Shown: positions 10,030 through 18,791 of the stretch, piece after piece | Layout of the letters: the number at the start of each line of letters is the position of its first letter | Position numbering within the stretch: the stretch's first letter is position 1 | Assembly: GCA_018701215.1 (NCBI GenBank) | Contig: JABIWH010000038.1 | Location: 1 to 43,632 of the forward strand | Source of the DNA: Rhodospirillaceae bacterium | GTDB lineage: Bacteria; Pseudomonadota; Alphaproteobacteria; GCA-2731375 | Length of the DNA: 43,632 nucleotides | Direction: 5' to 3' | Translations under genes and position numbers: made by a program | The notes under the pieces: generated by a model | Databases searched by the model: none | The model's input: the letters and a program-made list of their open reading frames with translations, nothing else | Told to the model about the DNA's origin: nothing

Positions 10030-11061
10030 TTACTTACCCAGACGCTTGGCCTCCCCGTCCATCACCACCGCGACACGGCCCTGGGAGAGACGGCCCAGGA
10101 CCACCGCCATCGCGTCTTGAAAATCATCCAGGGCGAAGGTGTGAGAAACCCGCGGGTTGAGATAGCCCGCCTCGTACCAGACGAACAGCTGCGCCAACAG
10201 CGCCTGCATGCGCGGGCCTTGTTCGTGGCGCACGTCATCAGGGCTCCAGCCATAGTAATAGCCCATGTTCAGGCCGCAGACCGAGATGTTCTTGACCAAC
10301 AGCAGGTTGGCGGGAATCTGCTGGATGGTGCCGCCGGCGAAGCCCACGGGCATGATCCGCCCCTCGGGCGCGATGCAGCGCAGGGATTGTTCGAACACCT
10401 CACCGCCCACCGGATCATAGATCGCATTGGCGCCCCGGCCCTGGGTGATCTCCAGCACGCCGTCGCGAAATGGCCCTTCACGGTAGTTGATCACATGATC
10501 GGCGCCGTGCTGTTTGGCGATGGCGAGCTTTTCTTCCGAACCGGCGGTGGCAATGACTTTCGCGCCGAGGATCTTGCCGATCTCGATCGCGGCGATACCG
10601 ACGCCGCCCGCGCCGCCATGCACCAGTAATGTTTCGCCTCTCTGAACGTTCAATAGATGCGGCCAGGTCAAGGCGGCGGCCGATGTGCCGTAGGAATTGG
10701 TGAAACAGATGGCGCGGTTGAATTCCAGGCTATCGGGCAGGGCAAAGGTATTAACCTCGTTGGCCATGGTCTCTTCCCCCAGGCCGCCCCAGTCCAGCAC
10801 ACAGGCGACCCGGTCGCCGAGCTTGAAACCGGTAACATCCGGGCCCAGTTCAGCAACGATGCCCGCGGCCTCGGTGCCCGGCACAAAGGGCAGCGGCGGT
10901 TTACGTTGGTAGCGGCCTGAAACCATCAGCGAGGTGGCGAAGCTGACGCCGGCGGCCTGGGTCCTGATGCGCAACTGTCCCGGCTCCAGGGTTGGCGCGG
11001 GGCAGTCCTCGATCTTCAGATTCTGAAACTCGGTATATTCCTTGACCAGGACACCGCGCAT
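10030..11061 (-). CDS. zinc-free NADPH:quinone oxidoreductase family protein (MDR)
   Basis: A 343-residue medium-chain dehydrogenase/reductase. An N-terminal GroES-like domain (P-F-V-P-G-T-E-A-A-G-I-V) is followed by a Rossmann domain with LLVHGGAGGVGIAAIEIGK at about 142–160. The zinc ligands of alcohol dehydrogenases are absent, which places it in the quinone-oxidoreductase or enoyl-reductase branch (NAD(P)H-dependent reduction of quinones or alpha,beta-unsaturated carbonyls). The start follows a purine-rich AAAGGGGAAAGG. It is divergent from the Gfo/Idh gene (74 bp) and in line with the mutase genes, so it may reduce or oxidise a product of that pathway; that link is inferred from position only. 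Confidence 0.83.
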   Translation of the reverse strand: MRGVLVKEYTEFQNLKIEDCPAPTLEPGQLRIRTQAAGVSFATSLMVSGRYQRKPPLPFVPGTEAAGIVAELGPDVTGFKLGDRVACVLDWGGLGEETMANEVNTFALPDSLEFNRAICFTNSYGTSAAALTWPHLLNVQRGETLLVHGGAGGVGIAAIEIGKILGAKVIATAGSEEKLAIAKQHGADHVINYREGPFRDGVLEITQGRGANAIYDPVGGEVFEQSLRCIAPEGRIMPVGFAGGTIQQIPANLLLVKNISVCGLNMGYYYGWSPDDVRHEQGPRMQALLAQLFVWYEAGYLNPRVSHTFALDDFQDAMAVVLGRLSQGRVAVVMDGEAKRLGK

Positions 11062-11135
11062 GACCTTTCCCCTTTGACAATGCTCTCAAGCCGCATAATC
11101 TACGTTCCAGATTGCTTCATAGAAAGAGAAGACTG

Positions 11136-12197
11136 ATGGCTAATGAGAAAATTCGTGTCGGCGTGATCGGCGCGGGCGGCAACACCACCAAGCTGCATAT
11201 TCCGGGCCTGCAAGCCCAGGACGGTGTCGAGATCGTCACCGTGGTCAATCGCAGCGCGGCGTCCTCTCAGCGGGTGGCGGACGAGTTCGACATCCCCAGT
11301 ATCGCCGCCGATTGGCAGGAAGTCGTCGAGGATGCCGATATTGATGCCGTCTGCATCGGCACTTGGCCCTATATGCACGCACCCATGACCATCGCCGCGC
11401 TGGCCAATGACAAGCATGTATTGTGCGAGGCGCGCATGGCGCTGAATGCGGGTCAGGCCCACGATATGCTGGATGCCGCGCGCCTGGCGCCCCGTTGCGT
11501 GGCCCAGATCGTACCGGCGCCGCATACCTTGGAATTTGATGCCACCATCATGGATATGATCGGCGCCGGCTATATCGGCGATCTGATTACCATCGATGCC
11601 CGGATTACGGTGGCTAGCAGCTTCCCCAATCCTTCATCGCCCATCACCTGGCGTCAGGACCGGGATATGTCGGGCAACAACATCATGTCCATGGGCATCT
11701 GGTACGAGGCGATGATGCGCTGGGTCGGCCCCATGGCGAACGTTTTCGCCGCCGGTCAGGCGGTCGTCAGCCACCGCACCAACGATGCCGGACAGCGCCA
11801 GGCCATGACCATTCCCGACCATGTGGATATCATCGGGCAAATGGAACAGGGCGGACAGATCCGCTTTAACGTTTCCACCGTGTTGGGCCATGCACCGGCG
11901 GGCGTCGATGTCTGCATCTTCGGCACCGATGGCACCCTGCGGCTATATCAGGGCGGCTCCGATCCCATGGCATTGTTCGCGGGCAAGCGTGGCGAGGACG
12001 GCCTGGCGCAAGTCAACATCGATGCGGCCAAGCGCGGCGGCTGGCGTGTGGAAGAGGAATTCATCAATGCCATCCGCGGCGTCGAAGAGGTCAGCCACAC
12101 GGACCTGACGACAGCAGTGAAATATATGGAATGGACCGATGCGGTGACGCAATCGTTGCGCACTGGGCAGGCCATCGCTTTGCCCCTGATGGGATAG
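11136..12197 (+). CDS. Gfo/Idh/MocA-family oxidoreductase
   Basis: A 353-residue NAD(P)-dependent oxidoreductase. The dinucleotide-binding motif GVIGAGGNTTKLHIPGL opens the protein. The C-terminal substrate domain contains the H-V-D-I-I-G and inner-sheet segments typical of the family. The conserved E-K-P motif reads E-A-R (L-C-E-A-R-M-A-L-N-A), so the usual lysine is missing. ATG 11136 is chosen because AGAGAAG precedes it; a TTG at 11112 would add eight residues. It stands alone on the plus strand between two minus-strand genes. Members act on sugars, inositols or related polyols; the substrate here is unknown. Confidence 0.78.
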   Translation: MANEKIRVGVIGAGGNTTKLHIPGLQAQDGVEIVTVVNRSAASSQRVADEFDIPSIAADWQEVVEDADIDAVCIGTWPYMHAPMTIAALANDKHVLCEARMALNAGQAHDMLDAARLAPRCVAQIVPAPHTLEFDATIMDMIGAGYIGDLITIDARITVASSFPNPSSPITWRQDRDMSGNNIMSMGIWYEAMMRWVGPMANVFAAGQAVVSHRTNDAGQRQAMTIPDHVDIIGQMEQGGQIRFNVSTVLGHAPAGVDVCIFGTDGTLRLYQGGSDPMALFAGKRGEDGLAQVNIDAAKRGGWRVEEEFINAIRGVEEVSHTDLTTAVKYMEWTDAVTQSLRTGQAIALPLMG

Positions 12198-12238
12198 TGA
12201 TGGGCTAAGCGCTTCGCAAGCAAGGCGCGGGCCAGGCC

Positions 12239-13270
12239 TCAGGCACCTGGCCAGGCTTCAGCTACCTGCATTGCCAGCCAATGGGTCAACGCGGCGTTGA
12301 CCTCGGCTGGCTTTTCCTGGGCCATCCAATGGCCGCTGTCGATGATCCGCGTCGTCAGGTTGGGACAGAGGTCCGGCATGGCCTTGGCCAAATCGGAATC
12401 GATGCTCTCGCAGGTGTAATCATAGCGCGCGGCGAGGAACAGCACCGGCATCTCCAACCTGCCGCCATTCATGGCGGTTTTGGCATAGGCGGCGTTGGCG
12501 CCATGGTTCATATAATAGGAATCGGCGCCGAAAAAGCCGTTGCGCGTCATCGCGGCGGCATAGATGGATAGGTCTTTCTCCGAGATCACGGTATCGTCGC
12601 GGGGCACATCGGGGGCGGTATTTTCCGGGCCGAACCAACCACCAGACTTGCGGACAAAGGCGGTGCGCGTCGGCTTACCCCGGCCCGCCGGGTCGCCACG
12701 GCGAAACAGCGCCTTGGCGGTATTGTAAGGGTTAGCCTCGAAGCCGGCCATGGCATGGGCGAAATTTTCCTCGTAGAAGCGCATGTATTCCCACTGCCCG
12801 GCCGGGAATTCGTCTTCCGGATAGACCGTGCGGTCGACCAGGGCGATGGCGGCATCCAGACCATGTTCCAGGCAACCATATGGCACGCATAGACCGGCCA
12901 CGGCACGGCAGCGGTCCGGGTGATGGGAGGCGATATTCCAGACCACCGGCGCACCCCAGTCATGCCCCACCCAGACGGCGCGCTCGGCCCCTTGAGCCTC
13001 CAGCAACTCGATCATATCCGCGACGATTTCCGTCTGGGCGTAGTCTTCATGGCGTTTTGGCACCGACGAGCGGCCATATCCGCGCATGTCCGGTGCCAGG
13101 CAACGGAAGCCCAGGGCCGCAAGGGCAGGCAACTGATGCCGCCAACTGATCGAGAGTTCCGGCCAGCCGTGGACGAAAATCAGCAAGGGGCCGTCCTCCG
13201 GCCCGGCGGCCAGGTAGTGGTTGGTATGGCGCCCGGATCTGGTGACATGTTCGGTAATTGTGATTTGCAT
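12239..13270 (-). CDS. alpha/beta-hydrolase, epoxide-hydrolase-like
   Basis: A 343-residue alpha/beta-hydrolase fold protein. The oxyanion motif HGWP is at residues 34–37, the nucleophile Asp104 is in GHDWGAP, and the catalytic His314 is in S-G-H-W-M-A-Q-E-K-P. Asp as nucleophile, the HGWP motif and the D-M-R-G-Y-G-R-S-S segment fit the soluble epoxide hydrolase/haloalkane dehalogenase group better than esterases. Tyr residues in the cap (Y-Y-M-N-H-G) could be the epoxide-polarising tyrosines. Its start is 24 bp from the end of the lyase gene on the same strand, so the two are probably co-transcribed. Confidence 0.8.
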   Translation of the reverse strand: MQITITEHVTRSGRHTNHYLAAGPEDGPLLIFVHGWPELSISWRHQLPALAALGFRCLAPDMRGYGRSSVPKRHEDYAQTEIVADMIELLEAQGAERAVWVGHDWGAPVVWNIASHHPDRCRAVAGLCVPYGCLEHGLDAAIALVDRTVYPEDEFPAGQWEYMRFYEENFAHAMAGFEANPYNTAKALFRRGDPAGRGKPTRTAFVRKSGGWFGPENTAPDVPRDDTVISEKDLSIYAAAMTRNGFFGADSYYMNHGANAAYAKTAMNGGRLEMPVLFLAARYDYTCESIDSDLAKAMPDLCPNLTTRIIDSGHWMAQEKPAEVNAALTHWLAMQVAEAWPGA

Positions 13271-13294
13271 CGCCGTTCCCCATTCTCGATTTGG

Positions 13295-14653
13295 TCAGAT
13301 GCCCAACGATGTTGCCAGTTTCCGGGCACGGTCCGCCTGGGTTTGGGCCATCTGACTGCACAGGCCGGTGTAACGGGTTGGATCGAGCATCTCCCGCATT
13401 TGACTTTCCGAGAGATAAGCGTTGAAGCGCGGGTCGGCGCCGAGCAAATCGCTGAAGCTCTCGCCGCCAACCGCCACCGCCTGGGCTGCATCGTAAACGA
13501 TATCATGGGCTTCCTGGCGGCCCACATACTCGCCCAGGGCCAGCATGATTGGTTCCGCCATGATCAAGCCTTCGGTCAGGTCCAGATTGGCGCGCATGCG
13601 CTCCGGCTTCAGCACCAGGCCTTCGGCCAGAATCCGCACCCGCTCCAACGTATCGCCCATCAGCACGCAGACCTGATTTTGTGCCTGCCGCATCATCAAC
13701 GAGGTCTGCCGGTTCGCTTCGTGCTCGGTCATCACCGCTTCCAGGGCCAGGGGCACCATGGTCCGGATCTGCGCTGTATAGGCCATGATGTCTTGCGAAA
13801 TAAACGGATTGCGTTTTTGCGGCATGGTGGAGCTGCCGACAGTGCCGGCGGTAAACGGCTCCTCAACCTCGCCGAACTCCTGCTTCATGCCGGTGTAGAT
13901 TTCGTTGGCGAATTTGCCGCAACTGGCCGCCAATAAAGCCAACGCCATGATGTGTTCGGCCAAATGATCCATGATGTTGCGCGCGGGCACGGCCATTGGG
14001 GGCATCTCCAGATGAGCCGCCATCCTCGCCTGTACTTCCAATCCCCGATCACCGAATGAGGCGACGGTGCCCGCCGCACCGCCCAGCATGGCCTGAAAGA
14101 CCCGCGGCTCGGATTGCTCAAGGCGCTCTACATTGCGGGCGAACTCATCGATCCAGACCGCGGCCTTCAGGCCATATGTCGCCGGCACCGCATGCTGGCC
14201 ATGGGTGCGGCCCGGCAGCGCCATGTCCTTGCTGCGCTCGGCCAGGTCCGCCAGGGCGGCGAGGATCGCGCCGATCTGGCGCAGAAATACCCGGTGTACC
14301 TTGCGCAATTGCAACAGATCGCCGGTCTGGGTGATGTTCTGCGTCGTGGCGCCCCAATGCACATAATTGCCGGCGTCACCATCACATAGTCGCGACAACT
14401 CCCAGATCAGCGGCACCAAGCTGTGCCCGGTGCGCTGAAAGCCCTCCGTAAGGCGCGCGCGGTCAAACAGGGACAGATCGCACTTTCGCACGATTTCCTC
14501 CGCCGCCGGGCCAGGGATCATTTGCAACTCGGCCTCGGCTTTCGCCAGCGCCGCCTCCACATCAAGCCAGGCCTGCCAGCGTGCGTCCTGCGCCAATAAA
14601 TCCGCGACACCGGGGTCGGGCACGCGCAACGATGTCGGGTTACCCTGTTGCAT
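13295..14653 (-). CDS. adenylosuccinate lyase / carboxymuconate cycloisomerase family lyase
   Basis: A 452-residue protein of the fumarase/aspartase superfamily, usually homotetrameric. The signature loop GSSTMPQKRNP is at about residues 272–282. H-W-G-A-T-T-Q-N and the G-R-T-H-G-Q-H-A catalytic His region come earlier. The C-terminal third resembles the ADL_C domain of PurB and PcaB relatives. A true PurB would normally sit with purine genes, and true PcaB with beta-ketoadipate genes; neither context is present. A non-purine lyase acting on a carboxylated amine or carboxymuconate-like substrate is therefore more likely. ATG 14653 follows GGGAGAG at 6 bases; a TTG seven codons upstream is less likely. 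Co-directional with the hydrolase gene. Confidence 0.78.
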   Translation of the reverse strand: MQQGNPTSLRVPDPGVADLLAQDARWQAWLDVEAALAKAEAELQMIPGPAAEEIVRKCDLSLFDRARLTEGFQRTGHSLVPLIWELSRLCDGDAGNYVHWGATTQNITQTGDLLQLRKVHRVFLRQIGAILAALADLAERSKDMALPGRTHGQHAVPATYGLKAAVWIDEFARNVERLEQSEPRVFQAMLGGAAGTVASFGDRGLEVQARMAAHLEMPPMAVPARNIMDHLAEHIMALALLAASCGKFANEIYTGMKQEFGEVEEPFTAGTVGSSTMPQKRNPFISQDIMAYTAQIRTMVPLALEAVMTEHEANRQTSLMMRQAQNQVCVLMGDTLERVRILAEGLVLKPERMRANLDLTEGLIMAEPIMLALGEYVGRQEAHDIVYDAAQAVAVGGESFSDLLGADPRFNAYLSESQMREMLDPTRYTGLCSQMAQTQADRARKLATSLGI

Positions 14654-14791
14654 GATGTCTCTCCCTATTTTCAAATTTCTTGCTACCGTTCCGATTGTGC
14701 ACTCTCACGCACAATGGTGATAGCCAGTCTGGAAATATAATGCCTTAATCACCCTGAAGAGAGCCGCACGCAGCCGTTGGGAGAATGGTAA

Positions 14792-15844
14792 ATGAAGGGT
14801 GTCGTATTTATTGGCGAGAGCAGGACCGAGCTGCGTGAGTTTCCCGACCCGCAGCCGGGCCCGCGCGATGTGATCCTGGAGATCAAGGCTTCCGGTATGT
14901 GCGGCACGGATCTCAAGGGCTACCGCGAGCCTTTCATACCCGGCGTGGTGCGCGGCGGTATCAAACGGTCGATGGAGCCGGTGATCGCCGGGCACGAACC
15001 CTGCGGCGTCGTGGTCGAGCTGGGATCGGCGGTAACCGGGCGTGAGGCCCGGATCGGTCAGCGGGTGATCGATTTTCACTATGACGGTTGCGGCGTTTGC
15101 CGCCATTGCATGGCGGGTTGGCGGCAAATGTGTGCCGAGGGCGCGGTGGTCTTCGGCTCGGTCGCCCATGGCGCCCATGCCCCCTATATGAAAGTTCCGG
15201 TCGAAACCCTGGTAACCCTGCCGGACGAATTATCGTTCGAGACCGGCGCGGCTATTGCCTGCGGCACCGGCACGGCCTTTGGCGCCTTGCAACGGCTGTC
15301 ACTGCATGGCGACGAGACCATTGCCGTCTTTGGCCAGGGGCCGGTCGGCCTGTCCGTTACCCAGCTTGCCCATGCCATGGGCGCCCGGGTGATCGCCCTG
15401 GATATCTCGCCGGAGCGGCGGCAGCTTGCCACTGAGCTGGGCGCCGACGTGACCATCGATCCCATGGCCGAGGATCCGGTACAGGCTATTCTGGAACTGA
15501 CCCACGGCGAAGGGGCCGAGAAGACCTTGGATGCCTCGTCCTCGCCCCAGGCGCGGGCCCAGGCGGTGCGCGCGACGCGGGCCTGGGGCGCGTGCTGTTA
15601 TGTGGGCGAGGGCGGCGAAGTAACTTTGGAGGTCAGCCCCGATCTGTTGCGCCGGCAAATCACCTTGCTGGGGTCATGGACGTTTTCCAATGTCGGCCTG
15701 ACCGATTGCGCCCGCTTCGTTGCCGACCGTGGCGTCGATGTGGACCGCTTGTTTACCCATCGTTGGAGACTGGAACAGGCGGAGGAGGCCTACCAATTGT
15801 TCGATCAGCAAAAAACCGGCAAGGGTGTTTTCCTGCCGTCTTAA
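14792..15844 (+). CDS. zinc-dependent alcohol dehydrogenase family protein
   Basis: A 350-residue medium-chain dehydrogenase. The catalytic zinc site is formed by Cys37 (GMCGTD), H-E in the G-H-E-P-C-G motif and Cys in A-I-A-C-G-T-G-T. The structural zinc knuckle is CGVCRHCMAGWRQMC. The coenzyme motif is FGQGPVGLSVTQLA, and the following acidic D-I-S-P at the second strand end favours NAD+ over NADP+. It is closest in general form to sorbitol/threonine/alcohol dehydrogenases. It is divergent from the lyase gene, with 138 bp between them. Confidence 0.83.
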   Translation: MKGVVFIGESRTELREFPDPQPGPRDVILEIKASGMCGTDLKGYREPFIPGVVRGGIKRSMEPVIAGHEPCGVVVELGSAVTGREARIGQRVIDFHYDGCGVCRHCMAGWRQMCAEGAVVFGSVAHGAHAPYMKVPVETLVTLPDELSFETGAAIACGTGTAFGALQRLSLHGDETIAVFGQGPVGLSVTQLAHAMGARVIALDISPERRQLATELGADVTIDPMAEDPVQAILELTHGEGAEKTLDASSSPQARAQAVRATRAWGACCYVGEGGEVTLEVSPDLLRRQITLLGSWTFSNVGLTDCARFVADRGVDVDRLFTHRWRLEQAEEAYQLFDQQKTGKGVFLPS

Positions 15845-15857
15845 ATGTCCACAGGTG

Positions 15858-17120
15858 CTAATGCATGCAGCGCATATGCCGGCTGCCCTGGCAGGCTTGG
15901 CTGCGAAAATTCCACAGGCTTTTGATGTAGGCCACGAGGTTGCGCGCGTCGTCATCGCTTAGACCCTGATCCTTCCAGGGGATCATTCGCTCGTTGCGCG
16001 GTGAACCGTTCAAGATCGTGGCGCGAAGTTGAGCGTCCCCGTGGTGCCAGCCATGGGCGCTGTCATCGAGCGCGGGGGCCAGCGGCAAACCATTTTCGTC
16101 CGTCGCGCCCGGATCATCCGGTTTTTCGCCGATGCCCTTGCTGCCGTGACAGGCTTGGCAATTTTCGTTGTACAGTTCCCGGCCTGCCTTGATCCGTGCG
16201 GGCGTTTGGTCCAGTTGCCCTTCAAAGCTGTGCCAGTTCCTGCCGCTGTCACGGCTCTGCATCATGGCGCCGGTATCGGCCACGGCCAGCATTCTCTGGG
16301 GATCGGCCGGATCAATCGCGAGATCGATCAGGGCACGGCCCGCGAACTTGTCCGAGACGAGTTGCCAGGCCGAGCCCGGCTCGTCGCCCACGACCAGTCC
16401 CAGGCCATAAAGGAAAGCATAAATTTTGCCATCCGGCGTCACGTGTACCATTGGCGCCGGGTGCTTTCCCGGGTGCGCCAAATTCCAGGACGCGCCTTCA
16501 TCGGCGCTGCGATACAGGCCAGTACGGGTTGCCGCGTATAACGTTTTCGGCTCCTTGGCCGAGGCCGCGATATCAAACAGCTGCGCCGGCGGCTCGCCGC
16601 GTGAGGTCCAGGTCTTGCCATGGTCGTGGCTGACTTGAACGTCCGTCTCGGCGCCATACATGGTCGCTGGATTGATCGGGCTGATGGCCATGGAATGAAA
16701 TGCGACGGGACCATGGGCGCCATTGGAAATCCGTGACCATGATACACCCCCATCATCGGAACGTATGACGCCCAGCTTTTTGGTCTTCGAACGATAGCCG
16801 CTGGAAAATAGGATGTTCGGTGACGACGGGGGAGCCATCAGCTCAGTCAGGAAGCCGGCCTTGTTGGAAAGCTGCGTGACGCGGCCATTCGGCTCCACCG
16901 AAAGGGCGCCATAACCCGTTGCGACAAGAAATTTTTGGGTATCGGAGCCCGGAAAGACAATTCCGCCGACCCGTTGAATTTGATGCATAAAAGTAACTTC
17001 GCCGGCGAATGCCAGAGGCGAAACCAGCAACAAAACCAAAATGGCCGCCAATTGCTTCAATCGCATCAAGCTTTTTGGCGCCGGTGAGGTTTCGCCGTTC
17101 AAAGGGTTGGACGCATCCAT
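15858..17120 (-). CDS. secreted YCF48/BNR-repeat protein fused to a C-terminal cytochrome c domain
   Basis: A 420-residue exported protein. A hydrophilic lead of about 18 residues precedes a signal peptide (LAAILVLLLVSPLAFA). The next about 280 residues hold repeated blades with S-x-D-x-G-x-x-W motifs (S-D-D-G-G-V-S-W, S-H-D-H-G-K-T-W, S-A-D-E-G-A-S-W, S-R-D-S-G-R-N-W), typical of BNR/YCF48 beta-propellers. The last about 110 residues form a mono-haem cytochrome c (N-C-Q-A-C-H haem motif, E-R-M-I-P-W likely axial Met). It lies 12 bp downstream of another cytochrome c gene, so the pair probably forms one operon and works in the periplasm in electron transfer. The exact role is not known. The start follows AGGAGAT. 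Confidence 0.75.
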   Translation of the reverse strand: MDASNPLNGETSPAPKSLMRLKQLAAILVLLLVSPLAFAGEVTFMHQIQRVGGIVFPGSDTQKFLVATGYGALSVEPNGRVTQLSNKAGFLTELMAPPSSPNILFSSGYRSKTKKLGVIRSDDGGVSWSRISNGAHGPVAFHSMAISPINPATMYGAETDVQVSHDHGKTWTSRGEPPAQLFDIAASAKEPKTLYAATRTGLYRSADEGASWNLAHPGKHPAPMVHVTPDGKIYAFLYGLGLVVGDEPGSAWQLVSDKFAGRALIDLAIDPADPQRMLAVADTGAMMQSRDSGRNWHSFEGQLDQTPARIKAGRELYNENCQACHGSKGIGEKPDDPGATDENGLPLAPALDDSAHGWHHGDAQLRATILNGSPRNERMIPWKDQGLSDDDARNLVAYIKSLWNFRSQACQGSRHMRCMH

Positions 17121-17132
17121 GTCTTGGATCTC

Positions 17133-17624
17133 CTACTGCATGCGATGGGGTTCGTAACCGATACCGTTCGCGACCTGCAGTTCGCGGACATAGCGGATGA
17201 TCGCCCCGGTATCCGCCGCGCTGACCTGGGGCTGGGGCGGCATGTTGCCGAACCGCCAATGATGCTGGCTGACGCCTCTTTGCAGGGCCAGTGAAAAGGC
17301 GCCGTCGGCGTGATGTCCGGGATTGTAAATTTTGTGCACCAATGGCGGCCCGCCTTCACCACCCGCGGCATTCACACCATGGCATTCAGCGCAATTGGCC
17401 GCGAAGGCCTTTTCGCCTTGTTGGCCGAGCGCCGAAAGTGCCGGGACATTTACCTCTACCGTCGCCGAACCACTTTGCTGCATTGATTGATTGATCATTA
17501 CCCATGCGCCGCCCACCACGACGGCCAGCACCGCCAATGCCGGCAGCTTTGCCTTGAGACGTGCCGTGATAGCGGTGTTCTCTGCGGATTTCTCAGTTGC
17601 GTTCTTTGCGGATTTCTTATTCAT
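17133..17624 (-). CDS. membrane-anchored c-type cytochrome
   Basis: A 163-residue protein. A Lys-rich N-terminus precedes a TM anchor (LPALAVLAVVVGGAWVMI, about 27–44) and a periplasmic cytochrome c domain. The haem motif is N-C-A-E-C-H and the likely sixth ligand is the Met of F-G-N-M-P-P. ATG 17624 is chosen; the open frame continues to 17906, but that extension overlaps the divergent gene and its promoter and has no plausible protein character. It is the first gene of a two-gene unit with the BNR-cytochrome fusion and is divergent from the copper-responsive Met/His-rich gene. Confidence 0.8.
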   Translation of the reverse strand: MNKKSAKNATEKSAENTAITARLKAKLPALAVLAVVVGGAWVMINQSMQQSGSATVEVNVPALSALGQQGEKAFAANCAECHGVNAAGGEGGPPLVHKIYNPGHHADGAFSLALQRGVSQHHWRFGNMPPQPQVSAADTGAIIRYVRELQVANGIGYEPHRMQ

Positions 17625-17759
17625 GGCCTGCCGATCTGACTGCCTGGTCGAAATAGTTTCAAGACCAGTATCGTCATTCCAGCCACTGGAAGGTAAAGCC
17701 CTTATCCAACAAGACTGATACGTGGGCAAAATGCCGCAGGCGCCTAAAATGCAGTGCCA

Positions 17760-17790
17760 TTGACCCTCCAGTAGGTGGAAGCACCATCTC
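17760..17790 (+). promoter_or_regulatory. CueR-type promoter/operator of the Met/His-rich protein gene
   Basis: TTGACC (17760–17765) is separated by 19 bp from CATCTC (17785–17790), with the MerR-family dyad CTCCAGTAGGTGGAAG inside the long spacer. The first half is identical to the site in front of cueR (TTGACCCTCCAGT, then TGGAAGC at the same spacing). A 19-bp spacer is the hallmark of MerR-family activated promoters. The -10 is poor, consistent with a need for activation. Confidence 0.75.
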
Positions 17791-17848
17791 CCAGCAGAGC
17801 GGGCCGCGTGGCCTGGAATTTCCACATTTCGCGAGAAGGACTGAATAG

Positions 17849-18352
17849 ATGAAAAGATCGAAAAAGTTGCTGCTGTCTTTATTGGCGGTTGTCGCCTTGA
17901 CGGCAAGCGCCACGGTCTCCGCCCATCCGACCGGTAATTCCAGTGGCGCCCATAGCGGTATGATGAACCAGGGCATGATGCATCAGGGTCAAGACAGCGC
18001 CACTATGTCCACGCAGCAGCATCAGGGCCAAATGGGCAGTCATCACATGATGATGATGCAGAAAAACGCCATGCACGGTGGCAAGCATGGCGGCTATGGC
18101 GGCCATCATAAGTCGGGCGCTAAGAAGAAACGTGTTATCCGCGTGACGCCGATCCAACATCTGAGCGTCGATGATGTCTCGCATTTCTTTGACCACCGTC
18201 TTCAACGCCGTGGCAACAAGCGGTTGAAGCTGGGCAAGGTGGCACAGAGGGACGAGAACACCATTACCGCCGAGATCGTCACGGTCGACGGTTCACTGGT
18301 GCAGGTGTTCGAGGTTGACCGTCACAGCGGCATCGCAAAACGCGCTGATTGA
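17849..18352 (+). CDS. secreted Met/His-rich putative copper-binding protein
   Basis: A 167-residue protein. The signal peptide (LLLSLLAVVALTASATVSA) is followed by a mature region of about 65 residues packed with Met, His, Gln and Gly (G-M-M-N-Q-G-M-M-H-Q-G, H-H-M-M-M-M-Q-K, H-G-G-Y-G-G-H-H). A basic hinge (K-K-K-R) leads to a C-terminal PepSY-like segment (T-A-E-I-V-T-V-D-G-S-L-V-Q-V-F-E-V-D). Met- and His-rich stretches bind Cu(I)/Cu(II) in known periplasmic copper proteins. The upstream CueR-type operator and the adjacent cueR support a role in periplasmic copper storage or handling. The family is not otherwise recognised; function is inferred from composition and regulation. Confidence 0.75.
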   Translation: MKRSKKLLLSLLAVVALTASATVSAHPTGNSSGAHSGMMNQGMMHQGQDSATMSTQQHQGQMGSHHMMMMQKNAMHGGKHGGYGGHHKSGAKKKRVIRVTPIQHLSVDDVSHFFDHRLQRRGNKRLKLGKVAQRDENTITAEIVTVDGSLVQVFEVDRHSGIAKRAD

Positions 18353-18368
18353 TCCGCGACGGATGCCA

Positions 18369-18791
18369 TCAGTGCAGCTTCGCCACCTTGGCGGATGCTT
18401 CGTGCAATTCGCCTGACAGGCCATCCATAATGGGGCAGTCAGGGCGGTGATCGCCGGCGCAATGTTCGACGAGATGTGACAATGTCTGCTGCAGGTCTTG
18501 CAATTCGGCGATCTTGCCCTCGATTTCCTCAAGGTGCTTTTGCGCGATATTTTTGACCTCGGCGCTGGCCCGGTGCTTGTCCTGATAAAGGGACAGCAGG
18601 GCCCGGCAATCATCGATGGAGAAGCCCAGGCCGCGCGCCCTTTGCACAAAGCGCAGCTTGTGGACATGGGCGTCGGTATAGGTGCGGTAGCCGTTTTCCT
18701 GGCGGTCGGCGGCGATTAGATCGATGCTTTCGTAATAGCGGATGGTCTTTGAGGACAGGCCGGTGGCCTTGGCGGCATCGCCGATATTCAT
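18369..18791 (-). CDS. cueR: Cu(I)-responsive MerR-family transcriptional regulator
   Basis: A 140-residue regulator. The winged helix MNIGDAAKATGLSSKTIRYY is followed by a dimerisation helix and a metal loop. The two Cu(I)-ligand cysteines, Cys111 and Cys119, are spaced as in E. coli CueR (C-A-G-D-H-R-P-D-C-P-I). Ser76 (R-A-S-A-E-V-K) occupies the position where +1-ion sensors have Ser and Hg/Zn sensors have Cys. ATG 18791 is the family start; the longer frame upstream would run through the promoter. It is convergent with the Met/His-rich gene (16 bp) and has its own CueR-type promoter, so autoregulation is expected. No copA exporter is in the window. Confidence 0.9.
   Translation of the reverse strand: MNIGDAAKATGLSSKTIRYYESIDLIAADRQENGYRTYTDAHVHKLRFVQRARGLGFSIDDCRALLSLYQDKHRASAEVKNIAQKHLEEIEGKIAELQDLQQTLSHLVEHCAGDHRPDCPIMDGLSGELHEASAKVAKLH

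Noticed and set aside
8859..10160. A 433-codon plus-strand frame opposite the mutase gene
   Set aside because: It is antisense to a clear acyl-CoA mutase; in GC-rich DNA such mirror frames are common and its translation shows no domain.
12230..12252. GGCCAGG/CCTGGCC hairpin between convergent genes, possible terminator
   Set aside because: No T-run on either strand and it overlaps the hydrolase coding end; GC-rich palindromes of this size are expected by chance here.
12920..13936. A 338-codon plus-strand frame opposite the hydrolase and lyase genes
   Set aside because: It crosses two real genes antisense and has no recognisable protein character.
13295..14653. Calling the lyase purB
   Set aside because: The signature loop is shared by the whole superfamily, and the surroundings (hydrolase, dehydrogenase) do not suggest purine synthesis.
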